Shown: one piece after another, positions 34,877 to 44,145 of the stretch | How positions within the stretch are numbered: the stretch's first letter is position 1 | Layout of the letters: every line of letters begins with the position of its first letter | From: Pseudomonas sp. DTU12.3 | Lineage (GTDB): Bacteria; Pseudomonadota; Gammaproteobacteria; Pseudomonadales; Pseudomonadaceae | NCBI RefSeq assembly: GCF_004124275.1 | Contig: NZ_CP027218.1 | Location: forward strand, 5,978,501-6,042,500 | Direction: 5' to 3' | DNA: 64,000 nt | Notes under the pieces: model-generated | The model's database searches: none | What the model was told of the DNA's origin: nothing | The model's input: only the letters and a program-made list of their open reading frames with translations | Translations under genes and position numbers: made by a program

Positions 34877-35494
34877 TTAGAGGACATAAAACAGAATCGC
34901 GACAAAGTGCAGCAAACTCCCGGCAATCACGAACAGATGCCAGATCCCATGCGCATGCCGCAGCCGGTGATCAAGGGCAAAAAAGATAATCCCCACCGTG
35001 TACAAAACCCCGCCCGATGCCAGCCAGGCAAATCCGGTGGTACCCAGCGCCGCGATCAAAGGCTTGACCGCCACCAACACAATCCAGCCCATCACCGCGT
35101 AAATCACGATCGACAGAATCCGCGCCTCCGAACGCGGTTTGATCTCTTGCAGAATGCCGATCAGCGCCAGCCCCCAGACAATCCCGAACAACGTCCAGCC
35201 CCACGGCCCGCGCAGAGTCACCAGACAAAACGGTGTGTAGCTGCCAGCAATCAGCAGGTAGATCGAAAAGTGATCGACCTTCTTCATGATCGCTTTCTTG
35301 CGCCCACGCACGCTGTGGTAAACCGTCGAAGCGCTGTAGAGCACCAGCAAAGTGAACGCGTAGATCGCCACACTGACAATCTTCCACGGACTGCCATCCA
35401 GGCTGGCAATCACCAACATCCACACGCCGCCGACAAAAGCCGCCACCGCCCCGACCAGATGGGTCCAGGCGTTCAATCGTTCTCCGTGATACAT
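34877..35494 (-). CDS. Hemolysin III family (PAQR-like) membrane protein
   Basis: A 205-residue inner-membrane protein with seven hydrophobic helices. It starts MYHGERLNAWTHLVGAV and contains STVYHSVRGRKKAIMKKVDH and IAGSYTPFCLV, then the final helix motif HAHGIWHLFVIAGSLLHF. The conserved histidines and serine/aspartate form the presumed metal site of the PAQR/HlyIII superfamily. The name comes from an early haemolysis assay and says little about function; membrane lipid or fluidity control is possible. Confidence 0.9.
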   Translation of the reverse strand: MYHGERLNAWTHLVGAVAAFVGGVWMLVIASLDGSPWKIVSVAIYAFTLLVLYSASTVYHSVRGRKKAIMKKVDHFSIYLLIAGSYTPFCLVTLRGPWGWTLFGIVWGLALIGILQEIKPRSEARILSIVIYAVMGWIVLVAVKPLIAALGTTGFAWLASGGVLYTVGIIFFALDHRLRHAHGIWHLFVIAGSLLHFVAILFYVL

Positions 35495-35558
35495 CTATCG
35501 CTTACCTCATATTCATTACCGCAGCGCGCAAGGCTCGGGCCTTGAGCGTAAAAGCGCA

Positions 35559-35642
35559 ATCAAAAGATCGCAGCCTGCGGCAGCTCCTACAGGTGATCGC
35601 ATTCCAATGTAGGAGCTGCCGAAGGCTGCGATCTTTTGATCT
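35559..35642. repeat. REP pair (REPIN), family A
   Basis: Family A arms in tail-out order in the divergent gap between the hemolysin III gene and mdcR; the second arm ends about 40 bases before the mdcR start, so it may overlap its promoter. Confidence 0.88.
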
Positions 35643-35681
35643 TCCGTGCACAATCGGCCGATACCAAAAAGAGTCCGCGCC

Positions 35682-36602
35682 ATGCTGATCGACGAAGAGT
35701 TGACCCTGAAAAAACTCGAGGTGTTCCTCGCCTTCATGCGCACCGGCAACCTCGCCCGCGCCGCTGCCGAACTGCAGACCAGCAACGTCAGCGTGCACCG
35801 CGCGATTCACTCGCTGGAAAGCGCCCTGCGCTGCCCGCTGTTCAAACACGAAGGCCGCAATCTGACGCCGCTGGAAAGCGCTTACGTCCTCGAAGAACGC
35901 GCGCAGAAACTGATCAACGACGTCGTCGAAAGCGTACGCCTGACCCGCGAAGCTGCCGGCTTCTCTGCCGAACGCTTCAAACTCGGCTCCTTGTATTCGC
36001 TGACGGTAAAAACCGTACCGCAACTGATCATGGGCCTGAAAATCCGCCGCAGCGAGCTCAATATCGACCTGATCCTCGGCTCGAACATCGACCTGCTCTA
36101 CAAGCTGAAAAACATGGAAGTCGACGCGATTCTGGTGTCGCTGGACGACAGTATCAACGACCCGGATTGCGAACAGATTGCGCTGTTTTCCGACGACATA
36201 TTCCTCGCCACCCCAGCGGATTCAAAGTTCGCCCAGCGCAGTGAAGTGGACCTGGCGGAAGTGCGCGATGAAACGTTCATCACCTTGACCCAAGGCTTCG
36301 CGACGCATCAGGACGGCAACCGAGTGTTCAAGCAGGCGGGGTTCGAGCCGAAGGTGGCGATGCAGGTGAATGACATCTTCACGCTGCTGAGCATGGTCAG
36401 CTCGGGGGTGGGTTATGCGTTGCTGCCGGGAAGGATCGCTGCGGTGTATGAGAACCGGGTGAAGCTGATTCCGTTGCAGGAGAAGTACCGGTTGCAGCAG
36501 CACATTGGCGTGGTGTTCTTGAAGGCCAAGGAGCGCGATCCGAATTTGCTGGCGTTGTTGGCGGAGTGTCGGATGTATGCCAATCGGCAGGTTGGGGTTT
36601 AG
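35682..36602 (+). CDS. mdcR: LysR-type activator of the malonate genes, MdcR
   Basis: A 306-residue LysR-type regulator. The N-terminal helix-turn-helix is at about 8-65 (LEVFLAFMRTGNLARAAAEL...SVHRAIHSLESAL) and the two-lobe effector domain follows from about 95. Its place at the 3' end of the malonate decarboxylase cluster, convergent with madM, identifies it as MdcR, which activates the operon with malonate. ATG 35682 gives the standard LysR N-terminus; the longer frame upstream runs into the REP. Confidence 0.88.
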   Translation: MLIDEELTLKKLEVFLAFMRTGNLARAAAELQTSNVSVHRAIHSLESALRCPLFKHEGRNLTPLESAYVLEERAQKLINDVVESVRLTREAAGFSAERFKLGSLYSLTVKTVPQLIMGLKIRRSELNIDLILGSNIDLLYKLKNMEVDAILVSLDDSINDPDCEQIALFSDDIFLATPADSKFAQRSEVDLAEVRDETFITLTQGFATHQDGNRVFKQAGFEPKVAMQVNDIFTLLSMVSSGVGYALLPGRIAAVYENRVKLIPLQEKYRLQQHIGVVFLKAKERDPNLLALLAECRMYANRQVGV

Positions 36603-36621
36603 ATCAAGATCAAGAGCTATC

Positions 36622-36796
36622 CCCTCACCCCAGCCCTCTCCCCCAAGGGGGCGAGGGGGAAAGGGAGCAGATCTCCGTGGGTTTCAAGGCCTGAGTTCGA
36701 CTCAGGACTTTCAGGTCGGCGTACCTCGAACATCCAACTCGGTCAGTCCCCTCTCCCTACGGGCGGTCCGACGTTTCGGGAGGGCTAGGGTGAGGG
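36622..36796. repeat. Composite palindromic repeat, family C
   Basis: The arms are CCCTCACCCCAGCCCTCTCC and GGGAGGGCTAGGGTGAGGG. The right arm contains the variant loop ACGGGCGGTCCGACGTTTCG, also found (reverse strand) in the copy at 44146-44361. It lies between the convergent mdcR and madM genes. Confidence 0.85.
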
Positions 36797-36809
36797 CCGC
36801 TTTTAGCGA

Positions 36810-37574
36810 TTAACCCACCAACCCGCGCATCGCCAAAAACAACAGCGAAGGCCCAAGCAAACACCCGAGCGCCGTATAAAACGCCGCCGTCAGACACCCA
36901 TAAGGCACCAGCTTTGGATCCGTCGCCGCCAACCCGCCGGCCACACCGCTGGACGTGCCCATCAGTCCGCCGAAAATCACCGCACTGCGCGGGTTATTGA
37001 GGCCGATCATCGGCGCCACGAACGGCGTCATCACCATCACCAGAATCGCCTTGATCAGCCCCGCCGCAATCGACAGCGCCATCACCTCGGAACTCGCACC
37101 AATCGCCGCGCCGGTCACTGGCCCGACGATGTAAGTCACCGCGCCCGCGCCAATGGTGGTCAGACTCACCGCATCGGTATAACCGAACGCCATCGCCACG
37201 CCGACCCCAGCGACAAACGACGTACCGACACCTACAAACAGCGCCAGCACACCGACAAACCCGGCACGCTTGAGCTCTTCAACACTGACACCAAACGCCG
37301 TGGCAACAATCGCGAAATCGCGCAACATCGCCCCGCCGAGCAAGCCGATGCCGGACAGCAAGGGAATATCCACCACACCCTTCTGCCCGCCAGTCAGTGC
37401 GCCGCCGACATACGACAGCACCAGCCCGAGCAAAATAGCGATGGCCGAGCCGTGCAAGCGGCCCTTGGTGAAGGTGTTGGACATCCAGTAGGACACCCAC
37501 ATGGTCAGGCCGACAATCAGGAAACCGCTGATCAAACCGTAACCGGTGATGACTTTCATCATTGATTCGTACAT
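36810..37574 (-). CDS. madM: Malonate transporter subunit MadM
   Basis: A 254-residue inner-membrane protein with about seven hydrophobic helices and many Gly-rich segments (GVLALFVGVGTSFVAGVGVAM), matching the larger subunit of the two-part MadLM malonate/sodium symporter. MadL is encoded just upstream with a five-base gap. The start MYESMMKVITGYG is used; an ATG 12 bases later is possible. It is the last gene of the malonate operon. Confidence 0.92.
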   Translation of the reverse strand: MYESMMKVITGYGLISGFLIVGLTMWVSYWMSNTFTKGRLHGSAIAILLGLVLSYVGGALTGGQKGVVDIPLLSGIGLLGGAMLRDFAIVATAFGVSVEELKRAGFVGVLALFVGVGTSFVAGVGVAMAFGYTDAVSLTTIGAGAVTYIVGPVTGAAIGASSEVMALSIAAGLIKAILVMVMTPFVAPMIGLNNPRSAVIFGGLMGTSSGVAGGLAATDPKLVPYGCLTAAFYTALGCLLGPSLLFLAMRGLVG

Positions 37575-37579
37575 GGCGA

Positions 37580-37972
37580 TTACCCCGCAGTCTTGGCTGG
37601 AGCGATCGGGGTCTGCTCCTTGTTGCCCATGCGCGTCAGCACCGGCACCAAGGCAAAGGCGATGACCACGGCCAGCGTCCCGGCGAGGATCGCCATTGGC
37701 CCGCCCTTCAGTGCGCCGTAGACGTTTTGCTGGGCCGCCATGGCCACCACGATAGGAATGTAGACCGCGCTCCAGAATTCGACACCCTGCTCGGTCTTGC
37801 CCTTGAGCCAGCCGCTTTTGTTGAGGTAACTGCCCAGGCCAATCAACAGCAGCATCGCGATACCGACACCGCCGACGTTGGCCGGCACGCCGATCAGCTT
37901 GCCGAGCAGTTCACCAACCCAGATACCCACCAGCGTACAAAAGGCGAGAAACGCCACACCGTAAATAATCAT
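37580..37972 (-). CDS. madL: Malonate transporter subunit MadL
   Basis: A 130-residue inner-membrane protein with about four helices, beginning MIIYGVAFLAFCTLVGIWVG. It is the small subunit that works with MadM in malonate uptake. ATG 37972 follows GAGGA; an in-frame TTG five codons upstream is inside the Shine-Dalgarno. It sits between mdcH and madM. Confidence 0.92.
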   Translation of the reverse strand: MIIYGVAFLAFCTLVGIWVGELLGKLIGVPANVGGVGIAMLLLIGLGSYLNKSGWLKGKTEQGVEFWSAVYIPIVVAMAAQQNVYGALKGGPMAILAGTLAVVIAFALVPVLTRMGNKEQTPIAPAKTAG

Positions 37973-38038
37973 TGTTGTAGTCCTCAAAGTGCATCGTCGA
38001 ATGTTGTTTTTGTTGTTCGAAGCTTGAGTCGCGGCGGT

Positions 38039-38959
38039 TTAAAGTTGGCGGCTACCCTCCTCACGCAACAGCGCCTGCAAGGTGTCGAGACGCGCACTGT
38101 CGAAGGCAGTGACTGTGCCCTGCTCGAACACCCGGCGCGCCAGCCCGGTCAGCACCGCACCGGGCGGCAGTTCGATCTGTAAACGCACGCCGCGCTCGTA
38201 AGCGCTTTGTACAGTGCCGCGCCAGTCCACCACGCGGCACATGTTGAAAGCGAGGTCGTCACGCAGCGCTTCTACTTTGGTCACAGGGCGCGCGCGGCTG
38301 CCGCTCAGGTAAGCGATTTTCGGAGTTTTCAGTTCAACTTTGGCGAAGGCTTCGGCGAGGGTTTGCCCCGGTTTGTCCAGCAACGGACAGTGCGACGGCA
38401 CACTCACCGCCAGACGTTTTGCCAGACCGGCGCCACGGCTGCGCGCTAGTTCGGCCACCGCTTGCATGGCCTCGTCACTGCCGGCGATCACCACCTGATT
38501 GTCGGCATTGATGTTGGCCAGATACACCGGAGAATCTTCGCTGTGCACCTGCGCCAGCAGCGTTTCGACTGTGGACAATTGCAGGCCGATGATCGCGGTC
38601 ATGCCATAGCCTTGTGGATAGGCTTGCTGCATCAGTTCGCCGCGCAGGCTGACCAGATGCAACGCATCACTGAAGCTCAAGGCCCCGGCAACTACCGCTG
38701 CCGGGTAAGCGCCGATCGACAGACCGGCGACGTAATCCGCCGTGAGTCCGTCTTGCAATAACTGTCGTGACGCAGCGACGCCAGCAATAAGCAAACAGAG
38801 CTGGACCGCCCTTGTCGTGCGCAATGCGTGAGCAGAATCCAGCAACGAAACATCTTCGCCAAGCACATCGCTGGCCTCGACCAAGGTCTCGCGGGGCAAG
38901 CGCTGAAGCATGCCCGCTTGCTGCGCGCCCTGGCCGGGAAACACCAGCAGACTGCTCAC
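38039..38959 (-). CDS. mdcH: Malonate decarboxylase epsilon subunit (malonyl-CoA:ACP transacylase)
   Basis: A 306-residue acyltransferase that loads malonate onto the decarboxylase ACP (MdcC). It has LVFPGQGAQQAGML at the N-terminus, the nucleophile motif GLSIGAYPAAVVAGALSF (GxSxG) and the catalytic His in AVSVPSHCPLL. The GTG start at 38959 overlaps the mdcG stop as GTGA and follows AGGAG, so translational coupling is likely. A longer in-frame start exists but would lie inside mdcG without a Shine-Dalgarno. Confidence 0.93.
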   Translation of the reverse strand: MSSLLVFPGQGAQQAGMLQRLPRETLVEASDVLGEDVSLLDSAHALRTTRAVQLCLLIAGVAASRQLLQDGLTADYVAGLSIGAYPAAVVAGALSFSDALHLVSLRGELMQQAYPQGYGMTAIIGLQLSTVETLLAQVHSEDSPVYLANINADNQVVIAGSDEAMQAVAELARSRGAGLAKRLAVSVPSHCPLLDKPGQTLAEAFAKVELKTPKIAYLSGSRARPVTKVEALRDDLAFNMCRVVDWRGTVQSAYERGVRLQIELPPGAVLTGLARRVFEQGTVTAFDSARLDTLQALLREEGSRQL

Positions 38960-39576
38960 GCTGCCTGCTCCTGCGGGTTCCACGGATCGATCACCAGGCA
39001 CGCCTGATGAGCATTTTTCAGCAGCACGCGCGCCGAACCGCTGGCCCACTCACGCAACGCCACAGCACCGAACGGCGTCTGCAATTGCATATCGACCCGG
39101 CACACGGCTTGATCGAAAAGCTCCACGAGTTTGCGTGCCTGATTACGCGTGATCAGTTGCGGTGTCCGCAGAATCAGATCGAGATCACTGGCCGCGTGCA
39201 TCGCGGTAAAACCACTGGCCAATTCAAACCCGACACTGCCACTGACACCCCAGACCCAACCGCAATCGTCGAGCATCGGCCGCAGTTGTTTGAGCGCCTG
39301 CATCACTGGCAGATCGCGTTCGCAATCGACATGACAAAGCGCTTCGGGACTGACCCGACAGGCAATCGAATCGACGGCCATAAACGCCGCCAACCGCTGC
39401 TCGCGCAACACACCGCGCACGCCAACCGCGACAAACCCTTCATCGCTCAACGCCCGCCGCACCACCACCGGTTGCCCGGCGGCCAGCGACTCGACGGCCC
39501 ACAACGGCGCATCCGCCGGCAACTGCGCCGGGGTCACGCCCCAGAGCAGATCGTGGGCCAGAGGCGTGCTCACCAC
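38956..39576 (-). CDS. mdcG: Malonate decarboxylase holo-ACP synthase (phosphoribosyl-dephospho-CoA transferase)
   Basis: A 206-residue nucleotidyltransferase-like protein that attaches the 2'-(5''-triphosphoribosyl)-3'-dephospho-CoA group to the serine of MdcC. The segment GSVGFELASG...ASDLDLILRTPQ carries the metal-binding Asp pair (DLDL). HDLLWGVTPAQL is the typical N-terminus. Two tandem GTG codons (39576 and 39573) can start it; both overlap or touch the mdcE stop. The gene works with mdcB upstream. Confidence 0.92.
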   Translation of the reverse strand: MVSTPLAHDLLWGVTPAQLPADAPLWAVESLAAGQPVVVRRALSDEGFVAVGVRGVLREQRLAAFMAVDSIACRVSPEALCHVDCERDLPVMQALKQLRPMLDDCGWVWGVSGSVGFELASGFTAMHAASDLDLILRTPQLITRNQARKLVELFDQAVCRVDMQLQTPFGAVALREWASGSARVLLKNAHQACLVIDPWNPQEQAA

Positions 39577-40355
39577 TGCGCCCTCAACAGTTCGCGCACT
39601 TTGCTGGAGGCCGCACGATTTTTCGCGCCGAGACGATTGCTCAAGTCAGTGCTGGAGACATCGCCGATGGCTTGTTTGAGGCATTCGTTAACCCTTGAGA
39701 GATCCTCCGCCGTCGGCTGCTCGATCTGCTGCACCGACAGGGTTTCCCAAAGCAATCCGAGGCTGGCGTAACTGTCGATGTCATAGGCCATCGGCGGCAC
39801 GCTGGCGGCCAGCGCTTCCAGCTCTTCGACGCTGCGCAAGGTCACACGCGCCGCCGACGCCTTGCCCATCGCATGCACCATCACGCCCGGATCGCGCAGC
39901 GCGATCAAACGATTGGCTTGATAACCGTGAGCTAAAAACGCCCCGGACATCGCCTTGCCCACCAACAACGCAATCACTGGATGACCGGCCAGACGCGCAC
40001 GGGCGTAACTGTCCGCCGCACCGGCCAACGCCTGATGAATGCCGAGCGCTTCTTCGCGCCGACCATAAGCCTGGCTCGGCACATCGACGATGGCGATGAT
40101 CGGGCGCTTTTGCGCCTTGTCACAATCAGCAGTGATCGCATCATCCACAGCCTTGGCCAAACCCCAACCTTCAAGCAAACCGACTTCGCCGTTGCGAGCA
40201 CGAGGGAAGCGATTGTCCGGATCAGCGACCACAGCGATAAAACGCCCCAGCTCACCGTCAGCCACCTTCAACGAGGCCGGCAGCCCTTCGACCTTGAGAG
40301 CGCCGGCGCTCAAGGCGTTAAACCAGTTCAAACCGCGCAATGAATAACCGCTCAT
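39570..40355 (-). CDS. mdcE: Malonate decarboxylase gamma subunit
   Basis: A 261-residue crotonase/carboxyltransferase-like subunit that, with MdcD, decarboxylates malonyl-S-ACP to acetyl-S-ACP. YSLRGLNWFNAL is the N-terminus, and AIVDVPSQAYGRREEALGIHQ and LLVGKAMSGAFLAHGYQA form the oxyanion-hole region. ATG 40355 overlaps the mdcD stop as ATGA with AAGGAG before it. A longer frame upstream is a shadow of mdcD. Confidence 0.94.
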   Translation of the reverse strand: MSGYSLRGLNWFNALSAGALKVEGLPASLKVADGELGRFIAVVADPDNRFPRARNGEVGLLEGWGLAKAVDDAITADCDKAQKRPIIAIVDVPSQAYGRREEALGIHQALAGAADSYARARLAGHPVIALLVGKAMSGAFLAHGYQANRLIALRDPGVMVHAMGKASAARVTLRSVEELEALAASVPPMAYDIDSYASLGLLWETLSVQQIEQPTAEDLSRVNECLKQAIGDVSSTDLSNRLGAKNRAASSKVRELLRAQW

Positions 40356-41203
40356 GAGCGCTCTCCTTGATACAGGTCGCGAACCACCGACGGTTCGATT
40401 TGCGGGTCGGTATTCAGCTCGCCGAGGCGTTGCAGAAACCACTCAGCACGTTGACTGCGCGGCTGAGCCGGCAAACCTTGCTGAAGCAATTCGCCGACCT
40501 GCTGCCGAATCTTCGCCACGTCATCGGCGACATAACGATCCACCAGACCACTGGCGAAACGCTGCTCGCCACCGGTCAGGCTCCAGATGAAGGGCCGGTC
40601 GCGGGAGTCGTATTCTTCGATCCCGGCTTCCTGTTCGATCACTTGCGGGCCGTTCAAACCGAGGCGTGCTTCCTGAGTCACCAGCAAATAACTGCACAGC
40701 GCCGCTGCAATCGACATACCGCCGAAACACCCAACGCTACCGGCGACCACACCGACCACCGGTTGGTACTGCTGCAAATCGACAATCGCCGCATGAATAT
40801 CAGCAATCGCCGCCAGCCCGAGATTGGCTTCCTGCAAGCGCACGCCACCGGTTTCCAGCAGCAACACCGCGCGGGTCGGAATACCTTTTCGGTTGTCTTC
40901 AGCCGCCAATTCCAGCGCGCCGGCAATCTTCGCCCCGCCAACTTCGCCAAGGCTGCCGCCCTGAAACGCACCCTCAATCGCCGCAATAACCACCGGCAAA
41001 CCGTCGAGGCTGCCCTTGGCGATCACCACACCGTCATCGGCCTGCGGCACCACGCCCTGACGTTCGAGCCACGGCGACATCACCCGTTGAAACGGATCGA
41101 GCAATTCGCGAAAACTGCCAGCATCGAGCAAGGCTTTCGCCCGTTGTCGCGCGCCGAGTTCGACGAAGCTGTGTTTGTTGAGCAACGCGGCGCTGTCAGT
41201 CAT
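40352..41203 (-). CDS. mdcD: Malonate decarboxylase beta subunit
   Basis: A 283-residue carboxyltransferase-type subunit and partner of MdcE. Segments LLDAGSFRELLDPFQRV and VVGVVAGSVGCFGGMSIAAAL are the acyl-CoA/ACP binding and oxyanion stretches of this family. ATG 41203 (MTDSAALLNKHSF) overlaps the end of mdcC by eight bases; a longer upstream frame is out of family. The tight overlap of every pair in this operon points to equal subunit production. Confidence 0.94.
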   Translation of the reverse strand: MTDSAALLNKHSFVELGARQRAKALLDAGSFRELLDPFQRVMSPWLERQGVVPQADDGVVIAKGSLDGLPVVIAAIEGAFQGGSLGEVGGAKIAGALELAAEDNRKGIPTRAVLLLETGGVRLQEANLGLAAIADIHAAIVDLQQYQPVVGVVAGSVGCFGGMSIAAALCSYLLVTQEARLGLNGPQVIEQEAGIEEYDSRDRPFIWSLTGGEQRFASGLVDRYVADDVAKIRQQVGELLQQGLPAQPRSQRAEWFLQRLGELNTDPQIEPSVVRDLYQGERS

Positions 41204-41495
41204 GGCCGATCTCCTCGAAACCTTGTTCCAGACGCAAACGCACCACCCCCGGTGTCGCGCCGAAATCGTGAATATCGATGGCCATTGCCGGCGGCGTGGT
41301 GCCGTCGAACATCCGCGCAAACAGGTGCTGCCAACGCAGTTGCGCGCCGTTGACCGAAGTCTGCACATTGATCGTCAGCTTGCCGGCCAGGCCCGGTTCG
41401 ATCAGCACTTCCAGATCACCCGAGCCGACACAACCGACCAGCGCGCGACCGCGTGGCGGCTGCCCGGCGGGGAATTCAAACGATAGGGTTTCCAT
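41196..41495 (-). CDS. mdcC: Malonate decarboxylase acyl carrier protein (delta subunit)
   Basis: A 99-residue acyl carrier subunit. It carries a CoA-like prosthetic group on a serine, most likely the Ser in VGCVGSGDLEVLI, the conserved G-S-G-D-L-E motif. Malonyl and acetyl groups ride on this arm during decarboxylation. ATG 41495 overlaps the mdcB stop (TGATG); a TTG codon directly before it is not the start. Confidence 0.94.
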   Translation of the reverse strand: METLSFEFPAGQPPRGRALVGCVGSGDLEVLIEPGLAGKLTINVQTSVNGAQLRWQHLFARMFDGTTPPAMAIDIHDFGATPGVVRLRLEQGFEEIGHD

Positions 41496-42367
41496 CAAAA
41501 CGCTCCCTGAAGGATGCCGTCGCGCTCGATGCGATCGAGCAGCAGCGTGGCGGCGAGCAAGTCGGCGGCGCCACCGGGCGAGGCATTCAATGCGATGAGT
41601 TGTTGATCCAGTTCGTGCAGCCGGCGGCGACCGCTGAGGCTGGCGCTGCCACCGGCGTCGAGCACCGCTTGCGCGCCGAGTTGCATGGCCTGCAAACCCT
41701 CTTCGCCGGCGCGGTAGAGCACGCAGGTGTCAGCGAGGTTGGTCATGATTGCGAGCAAAGCGTCGAGCCGGGCGTTCTGTTCGCCGCTGGCGTTGGCGCG
41801 GCTGCGTTTGAGTTGCGGCAGGCCGCGTTGCAGCACCGAAGGGAAGCCGAGTTGCGCTTCTTCACGAGCGCCGCGTGCGCCGTAACGCAGGGCGACTTGC
41901 ACGCCGTGGCTCAAGGGTTTGGGTGCGTAGCGGTCATCCAGCAAGGCCAGTCGCGCGGCGCGCAATGAAACTGCATTGGCGCTGGTGGATTTCGGCTCCA
42001 TTGCAGCGGCGGTCACCAACAATCCCAGCGCCCAGATCGCCCCGCGATGCGTGTTCACGCCGTTGGTGGTGGTGAGCATGGCTTGCTCGCCCTCACGGCC
42101 GATGCGGCCAATCGCTTCGCGCAACGTTGAATCGACTTCGCCGATTTCAACCGCTGCTTCAGCCATCTCCTTGAACGCCGGCCACAACGACAGCGCCGAA
42201 GCGTGCATCAGGCCCAGGTGCAAATCGGTGTGCGCGCCATTGCCGCGACGGTCGACCAGTGCCGGTTTCGGCGACAGATCGGCTTCGTCAATCAGCGCGT
42301 CCACCGCCAGATCGGCCAATCGATCAGCCAGGGACAGCGGTTTCGCTTGCAGGTTAAATGCGTGCAT
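41495..42367 (-). CDS. mdcB: Triphosphoribosyl-dephospho-CoA synthase
   Basis: A 290-residue CitG-family enzyme that joins ATP and dephospho-CoA into the prosthetic-group precursor used by MdcG. Conserved stretches are EADLSPKPALVDRRGNGAH and MTTTNGVNTHRGAIWALGLL, the CitG/MdcB nucleotide-binding motifs. ATG 42367 overlaps the mdcA stop (TAATG) and follows AGGAG; the frame open upstream is antisense-free shadow of mdcA's end. Confidence 0.94.
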   Translation of the reverse strand: MHAFNLQAKPLSLADRLADLAVDALIDEADLSPKPALVDRRGNGAHTDLHLGLMHASALSLWPAFKEMAEAAVEIGEVDSTLREAIGRIGREGEQAMLTTTNGVNTHRGAIWALGLLVTAAAMEPKSTSANAVSLRAARLALLDDRYAPKPLSHGVQVALRYGARGAREEAQLGFPSVLQRGLPQLKRSRANASGEQNARLDALLAIMTNLADTCVLYRAGEEGLQAMQLGAQAVLDAGGSASLSGRRRLHELDQQLIALNASPGGAADLLAATLLLDRIERDGILQGAF

Positions 42368-44037
42368 TACCAGCTCCTGAATTTGGCGGGCGGGTTGTAC
42401 AAGCCGCCAGACCACTCGACCAGATCGGCCACGCTCTTCGCCGCGAGCAATTCGCGAGTGGCGTCGGTGCGGCGGATGCCGAGGTCTTCGGGCAAGGCGA
42501 TCAGGCCTTCACGGCGCATGCGTTCGGTGTCTTTCGGGTTGTGGCGCAGGCCGATGGCGGTGACGCCGGCGACTGCGGCGATCATCGCCTGGCGCTCTTC
42601 CAGCGAACGCGCCTTATACAGGTAGGCGATGCCTTCTTCGGTGAGCAGGTGGGTGACGTCGTCGCCGTAGATCATGATCGGCGCCAGCGGCATGCCGCTT
42701 TTCTTCGCCACTTCCACCGCATCGAGGGTTTCGACGAAGGTCGGTTTGCCGCCCTCCTGGAACGTCTCGACCATTTGCACCACGAGTTTCTTGCCGCGTT
42801 CGAGCATCGGTTGCTGCGAATCGTCGTGGCGCATGTCCAGCCACGCCGGGGTGCCGTGACGGCGACCGCGCGGGTCGTGGCCCATGTTCGGTGCGCCACC
42901 GAAACCGGCGAGGCGGCCACGGGTTACGGTCGAGGAATGGCCATCGCCATCGACCTGCAACGTCGCGCCGATAAACAGATCCACCGCGTATTGCCCGGCC
43001 AGTTGGCAGAACATCCGGTTGGAACGCAGCGAGCCGTCGCGGCCGGTGAAGAACACGTCCGGGCGCGCAGCGATGTAGTTTTCCATGCCCAGTTCGGTGC
43101 CGAAGCAATGCACGCTTTCGACCCAGCCACTTTCGATCGCCGGGATCAATGTCGGGTGCGGATTGAGCGTCCAGTTGCGGCAAATCTTGCCTTTGAGGCC
43201 GAGGGATTCGCCGTAGGTCGGCAGGATCAATTCGATGGCGGCGGTGTTGAAACCGATGCCGTGGTTGAGCGACTGCACGTTGTGTTTTTCGTAGATGCCG
43301 CGAATCGCCATCATCGCCATCAACACGTGCACAGGCTTGATGTGGCGTGGGTCGCGGGTGAACAGCGGTTCGATGTAGAACGGTTTGTCAGCCACCACGA
43401 CAAAGTCGACCCATGAGGCGGGAATATCAACGCGTGGCAATTCGCTGACGTCGTCGACCAATTGGTTGACCTGGACGATGACGATGCCGTCGCTGAACGC
43501 GGCCGGTTCGATCAGCGCCGGGGTGTCTTCGGTGCTTGGGCCGGTGTAGATGTTACCGGCGCGGTCGGCCATGAAACCGGCTGAGAGCACGACATTGGGG
43601 ATCAGATCCACCACCAGTCGCGCATAAAGTTCTATGTAGGTGTGGATTGCGCCGATTTCCAGCAGGCCGTCTTCGAGCAATTGGCTGATGCGCAGGCTTT
43701 GGGTGCCGGCGAAGGAGAAATCGAGCTTGCGGGCGATACCGCGTTCGAACAGATCGAGGTGCTCGGAGCGGCCGACGCTGGGCATGATCATGTGCAGGTC
43801 GTGGAGCTTTTCCGGGTCGGCCTTGGCCAGCGAGCGCGAGAGGAAATCCGCCTGCTTCTGGTTGTTGCCCTCCAGCACCACACGGTCGCCGGGATGAATC
43901 AGCGCTTCGAGCGCGGCGACGATCTTGTCGGTGGGCAACACCACACCGTCGGCCAGCCCGCGCACCTTGTCGAGGCGGCGCTGCTTCTCATCGCGCCGCC
44001 GCGTCCAGCGCGAGTCGGGGGAAATTGTTGTTGTCAT
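42367..44037 (-). CDS. mdcA: Malonate decarboxylase alpha subunit (acetyl-ACP:malonate transferase)
   Basis: A 556-residue subunit that swaps acetyl for malonyl on the ACP arm of MdcC. It belongs to the CoA-transferase-like fold and has landmarks VVLEGNNQKQADFLSR near the N-terminus and FAGTQSLRISQLLEDG. ATG 44037 (MTTTISPDSRW) is six bases downstream of an in-frame GTG and has GGAG at good spacing. First gene of the malonate operon; a possible MdcR site lies about 80 bases upstream. Confidence 0.95.
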   Translation of the reverse strand: MTTTISPDSRWTRRRDEKQRRLDKVRGLADGVVLPTDKIVAALEALIHPGDRVVLEGNNQKQADFLSRSLAKADPEKLHDLHMIMPSVGRSEHLDLFERGIARKLDFSFAGTQSLRISQLLEDGLLEIGAIHTYIELYARLVVDLIPNVVLSAGFMADRAGNIYTGPSTEDTPALIEPAAFSDGIVIVQVNQLVDDVSELPRVDIPASWVDFVVVADKPFYIEPLFTRDPRHIKPVHVLMAMMAIRGIYEKHNVQSLNHGIGFNTAAIELILPTYGESLGLKGKICRNWTLNPHPTLIPAIESGWVESVHCFGTELGMENYIAARPDVFFTGRDGSLRSNRMFCQLAGQYAVDLFIGATLQVDGDGHSSTVTRGRLAGFGGAPNMGHDPRGRRHGTPAWLDMRHDDSQQPMLERGKKLVVQMVETFQEGGKPTFVETLDAVEVAKKSGMPLAPIMIYGDDVTHLLTEEGIAYLYKARSLEERQAMIAAVAGVTAIGLRHNPKDTERMRREGLIALPEDLGIRRTDATRELLAAKSVADLVEWSGGLYNPPAKFRSW

Positions 44038-44117
44038 GCTCACTCCACGGGGTTCGCTGTCGTGGAGCTAAGGTAGGCGTGTGGGGTGGGGGCATCAATC
44101 AAGCGCGGTGGTGAATC

Positions 44118-44134
44118 ATTACGCTCAGGGTAAC
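44118..44134. promoter_or_regulatory. Candidate LysR-type (MdcR) binding site
   Basis: An interrupted dyad, ATTAC-N7-GTAAC, contains the T-N11-A pattern of LysR boxes. It lies about 80 bases upstream of the mdcA start, where an activator of this operon would bind. One arm base does not match. The rest of the 44038-44373 gap is the family C repeat; no other gene is seen. Confidence 0.4.
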
Positions 44135-44145
44135 GATCAAGAGCG

